The notes under the pieces were generated by a model. The model saw nothing but the letters and a program-made list of their open reading frames with translations, ran no database searches and was not told the DNA's origin. This document shows positions 12,301 through 24,300 of a stretch of 64,000 nucleotides of DNA, one piece after another; within the stretch, counting starts at the first letter, position 1, and the number at the start of each line of letters is the position of its first letter. The DNA lies in the NCBI GenBank assembly GCA_028564705.1, contig JAPXFQ010002676.1:496001-560000 (forward strand), given 5' to 3'. The translations under genes were made by a program, and so were the position numbers. This DNA is from Apricaphanius iberus. Its lineage: Eukaryota; Chordata; Actinopteri; Cyprinodontiformes; Aphaniidae.

Positions 12301-15300
12301 TTTATATGTAGTTTCATATAACCTGCCTTATTATTTCAAAAAGGAACAAGCTGGTTTCACAGAGGTGAAGGACAAGTTGTTTTTAAAGAGGTAAAGGGAA
12401 GTATTGTACCAGTACAGGATTCCTCCCTTTTGCTGGGCGGAAACTAGAAGAGATAAGAAAAACTCATTAGGTAGGATACAGAAAGATATTGAAGGCTGGG
12501 TCAGTGAGTCTAAACTATGAAAAAATACTGGGTCCGTTCAACTATGATTCTGTGTTGTTGTGCTCTAAATAAAAGTATGATGCCCTGTTTAGAAGTCAGT
12601 CACGACAGTCCTCTGTCCTGACTCCATCTGAATCAGGCGCGTGTCTTAAAACAGAATTCTGGTGTCTTTGTGTTTTTTTTCTCTGTTTCTGGGTTTACTT
12701 CTATAAAGGTCCCGCTGAAGAAGAGTTGGGCTCCACAGACCACGAGTCAGCAGTTTTACATTGGAGATGGGAGTTCATCCTGCAAAATAAAAAACAGAGA
12801 ATAATCTTTTAACCCCAACAGTTCTAAAGTGACCAAATTTTTATGAGTCATACTTCGAGTGATTCTGACAGATTTTTGTGAGGGTGTTACCTTTACAAAG
12901 AGCCCAAACAAATATTTATACTCCAGAGGGTTCAACACTTCTGACACATTTGTTCTGAATTAGCGCCATATAAATAAATTGAATTGACAATTTTCAATAA
13001 TTCAATAATAATAATTCTGAATTGTACAGGTCATATTACATGCGATTTAGCCAAATGACTCCAATTAATGAGGGGCTACAATATTCTTCATTGGTAATTT
13101 AGGTTTGGTTGAAAAAAATTAAGTGCCATTATAAGAACAATATTGTACTTTATATAATAGAATCAAAGTGCACTTATCAGTACTCATTCTGTGTGTTTTG
13201 GACAATAGAGTTGAAAACAAATATTCAAATGGAAGCTTTAAAGTGTATTGTACTGAGACTTTTCACATCAAACAGTATTTCATAGTACTATTGAATTATA
13301 CCTTTTTACAATGTATTTTATGAAATTGTATGCGCCCATATTGATATGTTGAATTAGATCGCACTTTATCATATTGTATTGAGTTTGACCGTGTTGCATG
13401 AGATTGTATTACTGTGTAATTGATTGTGTTGTATTTTATACTGTTTCATATCATATCATATCAAATCATAAAACAATGATGAGATCATTGACAATGGAAT
13501 TAAATAAGTTGGCAACAGATTTTCTTACTTAGCTTAATGTATTTTTTTTGTCTCATGATGTTTTTGCTTTGCCAGGTTTTTAACACCTCATTAGCTGAGC
13601 CAGTTCCTCAAGGCTATGAGGACATCTCCAACATTGTGCCTCCATACAGTGCCTACTCTGCTAAGGGACATCCAGAGGTAGATTCAGATCCACACACACA
13701 ATCATGATGAAACAGAAAGCCGAGCAGCCAAATATGCTTCCTCTTTATTTCATGTCTCTTCAGGGTGATTTGGTGTACGTGAACTACGGTCGAACGGAGG
13801 ACTTTTTCCAGTTAGAGAGGGAGATGGGCATCAATGTAACAGGGAAGATTGTAATAGTCAGATATGGGAAAATATTTAGAGGCAACAAGGTAGCTGTGAT
13901 CTGAATCCAACAATAATTTGTCTCAACGTTTAATTCACTTTGTCTATTTGTATGAAATTGCCAACAATATTAAGCACTTTCCTTTACACTCTATGTGTCT
14001 TACAGGTGAAGAATGCCATGTTAGCAGGAGCAAAGGGAGTCATTATGTTCTCAGATCCTGCAGATTATTGGGCAGCAGGAGTCCAGGTAACAGTTTAAAA
14101 AGCTTTAAAAAGCATTGTCAAACAATAAAGTAGTACGAAATGTGAAATTCACTCTCCCAATTCCTTGCTATTTACCCTCTGGGATATCATGAGTGGGGAA
14201 AAAAAGACAAGATAAAACTTTTTTTACTGACTTTTTACAGCCTTACCCTGATGGCTGGAACCTCCCTGGTGGAGGAGCTCAGAGAGGAAATGTTCTCAAC
14301 CTGAATGGAGCCGGAGACCCCCTCACACCTGGGTACCCAGCTAAAGGTGCGTTAGAATATATAAAATATTTACCAAAAGTGATGATATATCTTGAAATTT
14401 TTTATGTTTTGTCACAACCAAAAAGGAAGTCACAAGAAATGTTTTTAAAAAATAATCTAAAAGTTTGCAGCTCTCTGTGTTCAGGCCCCAGCCTGCTTCA
14501 CTTTGACAATAGTGTGTTCAGGGTTTTGTCCAATGTTACTTTTCCACCACACAAATTATTTTGTTTTTAGTTAAAAAAAAAAGAATTTTAATCACATGTG
14601 AACAGTCCATATTATTCCACAAGAGGGCTGTGTGCTCTACAAGGCTGGGGATGGATTTTAATAGAACTTAGGAAACATGAAAAAACTGTAACGATGAAAA
14701 TATGTGGAAAGGTGAGCAAAGGGAAGTAAAAAGTACTGTTTATATGTCACAGAGCTGTCTGCTTCCATCCAGAATACACCTACAGACTCAACCTGGAGGA
14801 CGGAGTAGGACTTCCCAAGATTCCTGTTCATCCAATCGGCTTTCATGATGCAGTGCACCTCCTAAAGTATGACTGTTTCTTTACTAGATTATTATAATGT
14901 TTTCCTGAATAAATATTAGCAGTTTAGGTCAAGACTACTACTATTTGTCTAAGGTATAATCATTGCACTCATTAGATGTCAGATTCTAAATATTTACTGT
15001 GAATGTGAAATATAACAGAAACATGGGGGGACAGATTCCACCCAACAACTGGAAAGGAGTTCTGAATGTCTCCTACAAGACGGGTCCAGGCTTTACAGAA
15101 GACTTCAAGAGCCAGTAAGTGTTCCTATAAAGTTATCATTCAGCTCAGTGATGATATCAAAGTTATCGTTCTGCAATACAGTGATACTCACTCCATCTTG
15201 GGTATTTTTTTATATAAAATCAACACCTCTCCAGCTATAACTGTCCTCCTGTCATTTCAGCCAAGTCTTCACTATTTTAATTTATAAGATTCCTCCCCCC

Positions 15301-18300
15301 CTTTTTTTTGTTTTGTTGCTTCCAATCCAAACCTGTGACCCACGGCAAGCAGCCGGTCGAAGCTCAATGAGGCCTTTTGTGCCTCCTTTCAGTGACACAC
15401 ATTCATTTTCACACATAACCCGCCATGGAAACAGCATGCTGCACAGAAAACACACTTAGAAAGTAGAATAAACACATTCAATCACACTGTGTTTTATACA
15501 ATAGCTGTATGAATGCAAGACCCTGTAGTTTAAGTGTGTGTTTCATTTTACTCTTGCAAGCATGTCTCTTAGGTCTCCCATATGTTGGTCATTCATCATC
15601 AAATTAGCATTTTCCCAACAGCAGTAATTTTCTGTATTTATGCTTCTTACCTTTGTTTGGATTCTATTTTGTTGCAGTAAGGTGCGAATGAACATCCACA
15701 GTAACAACCAGGTAACCAGGATCTACAACGTCATTGGAAAGATCAGAGGAGCTACGGAGCCAGGTACTCATTTATGTAGAGCCAACTCATGAAGCACACC
15801 TGTTACCACCTGTTACTACACATGGTTGTTATCAGAATAAATCCGATGCTTGCAGACAGGATTAAAGACAGTGCAGGTGTTGTGTCATTTTACAAATCAT
15901 TTGACTAAAAATTACAAAAGTGTTTATTCAGCTCTTATTCTTATTGGTTTTGTGCAGACAGATATGTGATCCTGGGAGGGCACCGGGATGCCTGGGTGTT
16001 TGGAGGAATCGACCCAATGTCCGGAGCTGCAGTCGTCCATGAAACTGTGAGGAGTGCTGGCAAGCTGCTCAAGAAAGGTACAACTTTTCAAATGAGCAAA
16101 ACAGATCAAAGACTGTGTCAGCGATCAGTTTTTTAGTCTCTTTGTGTTCTGTAGGTTGGAGGCCGAGGAGGACTGTAATATTTGCCAGCTGGGATGCAGA
16201 GGAGTTTGGCCTTTTGGGATCAACAGAATGGGCCGAGGTAGCATAGATACAAGCATTCACATATAACGGCTTCCTGACAAGCAGTCGCACTCACTGAGCT
16301 TCATCAATCCCAACAGGACAATGCCAGGCTGTTGCAAGAGAGAGCTGTGGCTTACATCAATGCAGACTCTGGCATAGAGGGTGAACATAGAAGAGTCTAA
16401 TTCTCAGTCAGAAATTACTGATCCAATTGGTTTTAATTTGGTAAATGCAAATATTTATGTGTTTTTTATTTTTTTTATTCCAGGTATGTACACACTGAGG
16501 GTTGACTGCACTCCATCACTGCACACGTTAGTGTACGATCTCACCAAGCAGGTGAGCATGGACTACCAGGTTTATGTACACCTAAGGGGACCATAAACAA
16601 AATTTTCCCCTAGGAATTATAATGTTCGAGCTTTTATACAACAAACATTTTCAAAGATTTGTGAGAACAAAAAGTGGGATGTGCAAGGTTAAAATTAACT
16701 GTTTTCTCTAAGCTATACTAGATTTTTTTAAAACAACTGACACCAACTTCTTAAAAAAAAATGCAGAAAAATGTGGAGTTAAATCAGTCAGTTTCCAGGC
16801 ACAGTTCTTTTTAAGCCTAAAAATGTTCAGCATAGATGAAATCAGGGATTTTCCAAAACAATACGTTAGCCTGCTTCATCCATTCAAAACAAGTTTTGAT
16901 GGGGGTTTTTTAGAATTACACACATCTTTTTAACAGCTTCTACAACCTCGCTGTTGATTTCAGATACAGCTAAATTGAAGATATTTTTTTGCATCAGGGC
17001 CTCTGGCAGCAAAAAATAACAACCTTGAAGTATGGTACTACCACCACCATGCTCACTAACTAGCACAGCATTCATAGGTTTAAAACCTAAAACCTCCTAC
17101 TTCTTGCCAGAATATCCAAACAGCATAATCTTTATCTGGTCTTATTCACATGAACCTGGTTGGTACGTATGAGCTGCTACAAATTTCACTCAAGTTTGAA
17201 GATGTTTGTTTTTCGAACAAGGATCCACACCTTCTCAGTCCAGGTTGATGTTAAAATTCCTTTCTTGTCATTGCACAAGAATAACAGAGTTTTTAAATGT
17301 TGTTAACAAAATGTTGTTGTTTGGCAATCAGTAAAAAGATAACAATAAGACGTGCTTGTTAAAAAGACTGTAAATTATAACTGTAAAAATATAAATATTG
17401 TAAATATAGTACTGCAGTCTAAAATATAAATAGAGTGAGAAACCTGGCTGACGGCAGATTGCAACACGGTTCTAACAGCAATTGGCAGTTCATTCAGGAT
17501 CATTTTAAACCATTGACTTTCTTCTAATGGTCACAGTTTGGGTCACAAAGGGTCAAAGTACAGATACCAACTGGACAAAGATTCCAAGCACACACCAAAT
17601 CTGGTTTTGAATAGGATAAAGCTGGATGACATTAAGCTTTTAACACCATTAACATTCAGCCTGCTGTAACTTGATAGACAAGGTTACAAATTCAAGTTTA
17701 CAGAAGAAAAGCTTCAAATGAAGTCCACCATTTCTACAAAGTAGAATGAATGATTATCACTAGTACTACTTTATGAACTACAATTTTAACCTTCCTCAAA
17801 ATCTTAAAATATGCTTACAAACTGTCCTGCAACGGCTCCATCAGTATAATAGCAAAGTTGGCAGACACTGGTGTTTCCAACCATGAACAAATTGCAGCAT
17901 AAAACAGTGCCACCTACTGGCCTAATTAGTCTAAGAATAATCCTTAAATTGGGCTTTTAAATGTTTTTCTACTATATTAGCAGAAGTTTTTAAGCTTAGT
18001 AAAGTTGTATAATTCTCAGGCTGAACAACATGACTTCAAGATATTACCATTAAAATTTGGTGTGTGTGAAATGTGTGGTTTACATTTTTGACTTGAACGT
18101 CTGAGGTAGAATTTCTCTCGGGATTTTCATCCCACCGTGGTCTACTATAGGATTATGCCAGGACATTACTACTTGCAGCAAAAAGCCTTCGATCAAGGCA
18201 CAGTTTTTAAGGTATTTCTTAACCTATAACAGTAATAGGAAACAATTTTGGATTAGAGAAAAAAATCCACTATTCTGTTGTGTTTAAAGTTCATTGAAGT

Positions 18301-21300
18301 TTTTTAACTGTTCTTTATCCAGGGTGGAAAAATAATATATATTTTTTTTAATCAATAGCATAAAAAATTCCGTATAAGAGCAATGATAAGTCTGTGTAAA
18401 GCTTTGAATAAAACTGTAATAAATACATTCCCATAATTTAATGTCTCATTTTTTTATTTTCTTTAAATAATTTCTTCCATATTTCTGTGTAGCTAGCAAG
18501 TCCAGAGGAAGGAGAGGAGGGAGTTTCTCTGTATGAGAGTTGGCACAAAAGAGACAACTGGACCAATGACCGTGATGCACCCAGGTATAGAACCGCATTA
18601 TTTTTACATGAATGACTAAAAACTGTGAAACACAAAAAAAATCACCAAGTGAGTTAAGTATGGAAAAACATAATTCTACTGAAAATGGTATAAAGTTACC
18701 TAAAGCTATGGTATACTAGGTGAGAAATTATCGCTGTATATTTTCCAAGATTTACTGTGTTAATATTCACAATTCTCCACCAAGGAGAACATTTTGTTTA
18801 TTGTGTGTGTTTGTCAGCAAAGATAACCTCAAATCACAGAAGATGAACATGCAGTGATTTTGTTTAAAATTATAATTATTGCAACTTTATTGACAACAGC
18901 TTCAGCCTTCCTCCAAATCTTAAACCATTCATTGCTGACTGAACATCAGTATCTTTTACAATAAAGCTATTCATCTACACACTGTCCTCCAAAGTCTCAA
19001 TCAGTATAGAAACAAGGTTAGGAGACGCTGATGTTTCCAACTATCAACACCTTTAATCCGAAATAAAGTTAAATGAATAAATTGCAGCATATCTTTGGCA
19101 GAATAAAATTCTGAAATATAAAGCAGTCCCCTCGCCATGTCAGAATGTAAAGGCAGTAAGAATTTTCTGTTTTAGTGTTTGACTTTTCTCACTCACCTTT
19201 TTAGTTGCTTTGTCTTTTCAAAAGCATTTTTACCCAAATACTGAATTCTTGTTATCAAGAAAAGAACAGCCACTGAGATGTAGTTTGATTACTATATAAA
19301 CTGCTGTCATAATGCATTACTGCTATTATTACCCTTGAGGTTGTCATAAATGTGCATGTTTTCAGACAGGGAATAAAAGAATGTAATCTACATTAAGATA
19401 AAATGAGGAATAAAAAGTGTGTTTAGAAATAAAGAAAACCGAGATGAAATTTTTCCTATTAAATTCAAGTCATTACTTGTTTAAAATTAGTTAATTCCGA
19501 GCAAATTATGTGGAAAATATATTTTTCCAACCAAAGACTAAGTGATTCTGTCTCCCTGGTTTGATTTAGGATCAGTAAACTTGGGTCAGGAAGTGATTTT
19601 GAGGCCTATTTTATCCGACTGGGAATTGCTGCAGGCAGAGCCAGATACACTAAGAACAAGGTGAAACTCCACAGATTGCTATATAGATCTGCATGAATAT
19701 AGATCTGCATAAATATTAAAAAATATTCAGCCATTTTCTTGTGTGTTTTAAATGTACAATAATTGAGCCTGAGGAAGAAAGTTTGGTTTGACTACTCTTT
19801 ACTTTCAATTCTTTTTTACCCAGCTTTGTGGTACTGCATAATATCTTCAGTAAGTTAGCTTTAGTTCTTTTTAGTTTTATCTAATGTGCTCGGAAAATGC
19901 CTTTTACTGGAGTTCTGCTCTGACCTTTTTCTTTCTCATTTTGGAGAACTTTGAAATGTTTTATATTTTTGCACTCAGAAAACAGAGCGGTACAGTAGCT
20001 ACCCCGTCTATCACAGTGTGTATGAAACCTTTGAAATAGTGGAGAAGTTTTACGACCCTACCTTCAGGAGGCTTCTGGCGGTGGCTCAGGTCAGAGGGGG
20101 TCTCATCTTCCTGTTGGCAGATTCCCAGGTGCTTCCTCTTGATGCGACAGAGTATGCAGACTCCCTAAGGAAGTACGCACAGAGTATTGCACATCTGGGA
20201 CAGACACACGCAGAGCAAATGGAAACGTACAAAGTGTCATTCGGTGAGTTCATGTTCACCTTTACCTGTTGATATTATTTTGACACTATTGAATGTGATC
20301 ATGTATTTGTTCAGATAGAGTTAACATAATTCTTTTATATTTTTATTTTCTTCTAGAGTCTCTATTTTCTGCAGTGGAGAACTTCACGTCTGCAGCCAGC
20401 GATTTCCAGGAGCGCCTACAAACTCTCAACAGAAAGGAGTAAGAGATTGTTTTACATCTCTGGTGAAGCAGAAAATCCAGAAAAGATCAGGCTGAATCTA
20501 ATTTGCACAAACAAATTGTTGTTCATTTCAAAATCCTCTCCAATGCAGTGGCATTTTCCATTTTAGTCCTTTACAGGTGCGAATTATAAATGACCAGCTC
20601 ATGTACCTTGAGAGAGGCTTCATTGACCCCCTCGGCTTACCAGGCAGACCATTTTATAGGTTAGTGCTCTTCACAATGTTAAGTCAAGTCACCATCTCTT
20701 GAGTCCAAGTTACACTCCTAATTGTTCAATTTCAAGTCAAGTCACTAGGACCTGCTGACCAAGTCCGAGTCAAGTCATTATCACCTGAGATCAAGTGTAA
20801 AAAATAAGAGAGCAGGGTGTTGATTTTAAGACAAAAACAATGGCAGCCATACATGTTTTACTTTATTTAAAAAAGAAAGTGAATGCAGTACACCCAGGCT
20901 AGCAACATTCAACACAGTAGCATGTGCAAAACATTAAAACATGCTTCAAATAAATTTGGAAACAATAAATAACATTCACCTCTGCACGTACAAATATTTT
21001 GAGAAATAATTAAATTGTCCAGTAATCTGATTTTATGTAACATGTCTATAACATCGGCTACATGCTAATCCCAACAATAGCAATTTATCGTGTCGGAGTC
21101 CAGGTTCAGGTCCTAATGTTGCAAGTCAGAGTCCAAGTGCAAGTCATCGCTATGTTGCACAAGTCAAATCACAAGTTCCTGAAAAGTGATTTAAGTCAAG
21201 GCTTGAGTCCGAGTCCAGGACTCGAGTATTCCATCTCTGGCTCATCACATTTTTTAGATGTTTGATTTACAAGTTAAATACATTTACAAGTTAAATACAA

Positions 21301-24300
21301 GCCTTGACCCTACCCATCCCTTGTTACTAGTGTGTATCATAGACATATTTTGGTTCATTAAATTGAACACAAGTCACATCAGGTAACCTGTAAAGTAACC
21401 TTTACTGGGCTGTGTCTGTATTTACATAGCAGCAGAGTAACACTTGATAAAATTGAAGTTGATGTACATTTATGTAGAAACAAATTATTATCCTCCCTTG
21501 GCTGCCACCTTATTGCGGTGGAGGGGTTTGAGTGTCCCAATGATCCTAGGAGCTAAGTTGTCGAGGGCTTTATGCCCCTGGTAGGGTCACCCATGGCAAA
21601 CTGGTCCTAGTTGAGGGATCAGACAAAGTGCAGCCCGAAGACCGCTATGATGAGAGGAATTTTGGACTCAGTGTTCCCTCGCCCGGACGCGGGTCACCGG
21701 GGCCCCACTCTGGAGCCAGGCCTGGAGATGGGGTACGTTGGCGAGCGCCTGGTGGCCGGGCTTTTGCCCATGGGGCCCGGCCGGGCTTAGCCCGAAGTGG
21801 CAACGTGGGCCCCCCTTCCCATGAGCTCACCACCTGTGGGAGGGGCCATAGGGGTCGGGTGCAGTGTAAGATGGGCAGTGGGCGAAGGCGGGGACCTTGG
21901 CGGTCCGATCCTCGGCTGCAGAAGCTGGCTCTCGGGAAGTGGAAAATCACCTCTGTTGTGGGGAAGGAGCCGGAGCTGGTATGCGAGGTTATGAGGTTCC
22001 GACTGGAAATAATCGGCCTTGCCTCGACGCACGGCTCTGGCTCTGGAACCTGTCTTCTCGAGAGGGGTTGGACTCTTTTCCACTCTGGAGTTGCTCCCGT
22101 TGAGAGGCGGCGAGCTGGGGTGGGCATACTTGTTGCCCCCCATCTCGGCGCCTGTACGTTGGGGCTCACCCCGGTGAATGAGAGGGTAGCCTCCCTCCAC
22201 CTACGGGTGGGGGGACGGGTTCTGACTATTGTTTGTGCTTATGCACCTAGCGGTAGATCAGATTACCCACCCTTTCTGGAGGCCTTGGAGGGGTCGCTGG
22301 AGAGTACTCCCTCCGGGAACTCCCGCATTCTGCTGGGGGACTTCAACGCTCACGTGGGCAATGACAGTGAGACCAGGAGCGTGGTTGGGCCGAATGGCCC
22401 CCCCTGGTCTCAACCCGAGCGGTATTTTGTTGTTGAACTTCTGTGCTTGTCATGGATTGTCCATAACGAACACCATGTTCAAGCATAAGGGTGTTCATGT
22501 GTGCACTTGGCACCAGGACACCCTAGCCCGTAGGTCGATGATCGACTTGGTTGTCGTTTCATCTGATCTGCGGCCACATGTTTTGGACACTTGGGTGAAG
22601 AGAGGGGCGGAGCTATCCACCGACCACGGCCTTGTAGTGAATCGGCTCCGGGGCTGGGGGAGGACGCAGGACAGGCCTGGTAGGGCCAAACGTGTCGTGA
22701 GGGTATGCAGGGAACGTCTGGCAGAGTCCCGTCAGAAGGAGTTTCAACTCTCACCTACGGCAGAACTTCGAACACATCCCGGGGGAGGCGGGGGACATTG
22801 AGTCCGAATGGGCCATGTTCCGTGCCTCCATTGTCGAAGTGACTGACCATAGCTGCGGCCACAAGGTGGTCGGTGTCTGTCACGGCGGCAACCCTCGAAC
22901 CCACTGGTGGACACCGCCGGTGAGGGATGCTGTCAAGCTGAAAAGGAGTCCTATCAGGCCTTTCTGGCCTGTGGGACACCGGAAGCAGCTGATAGGTACC
23001 GACAGGCCAAGCGGAGTGCGGGTCGGATGGTCGCTGAGGCAAAAACTCGGGCGTGGGAGGAGAGACCATGACCAGACTTCCGTGTGGCTTCGAAGCGATT
23101 CTGGTCCACCATCCAGCGTCTGATGAGGGAGAAGCAGTCTGCCACCAACACTGTTTACGGTGGGGTGGTGTAATGCTGACCTCGACACAGGAAGTTTTGG
23201 GTCAGTGGATAGAATACTTCGAAGACCTCCTCAATCCCACCGACACGCCTTCCTATTTGGAAGCAGAGTCTGGGGTCTTTGGTACGGGCTCTCCAATCTC
23301 TGGTACTGAGGTTATTAAAAATCTCCTTGGTGGCAAGGCTACGGGGGTGGACGAGATTCACCCGGAGTTCCTTAAGGCTCTGGATGTTGTAGGGCTGTGT
23401 TGGTTAACGCGGCTCTGCAATATTGCGTGGACATCGGGGGCAGTTCCCTTGGATTGGCAGAGTGGGGTGGTGGTCCCCCTCTTTAAAAAGGGGGATCACA
23501 GAGTGTGTTCCAACCATAGGGGGATCACATTTCTGAGCCTCCCTGGTAAGGTCTATTTGGGGGTTCTGGAGAGGAGGGTCCGACGGATAATCGAACCTCG
23601 GATTCAGGAGGAACAATGCGGTTTTCGTCCTGGCCGTGGAACACCGGACCAGCTCTATACCCTCAGCAGGGTCCTGGAGGGTGCGTGGGAGTTCGCCCAA
23701 CCGGTCTACATGTGTTTTGTGGACTTGGAGAAGGTGTTCGATCCTGTCCCTCGGGGAGTCCTGTGGAGGGTACTCCAGGAGTATGGGGTACCGGGCTCTT
23801 TGATAAGGGCTGTTAGGTCCCTGTATGATCAGTGTCAGAGTTTGGTTCGCATTGCCGGCAGTAAGTCGGACTCGTTTCCAGTGAGAGTTGGACTCCGCCA
23901 AGGTTGCCCTTTGTCACCGATCCTATTAATAACATTTATGGACAGGATTTCCAGGCACTGTGTCTGTCGTGGTGAAGAGAGAGCTGAGCCAAAAGGCAAA
24001 GCTCTCGATTTACCGGTTGATCTAATTATTATTTTTTTATTTATTATGTTGCATGGTGCTGTATTAAGTTAAACTTAGACACATGTTCATTTAACTTTAA
24101 TGAACGTTTGTTCTAATATTCCTCCCATCCACATCTTTTCTGAGTAGAGAAGAGCTCAGGTTAAACTTGCCTCATACATTTAATGAAACAGTTATGTGTT
24201 TCTCTAGGTAGGACTGAAAATAAGTAAACTTATTGTATGTGAATTTTCTGACTATATAATTGAAAATACTTAATTCAACACATTTATGTATCTTTTTTAG

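Noticed and set aside
21645..22200. Long minus-strand ORFs over the Rex3 endonuclease
   Set aside because: Antisense shadows of the GC-rich Rex3 coding region.
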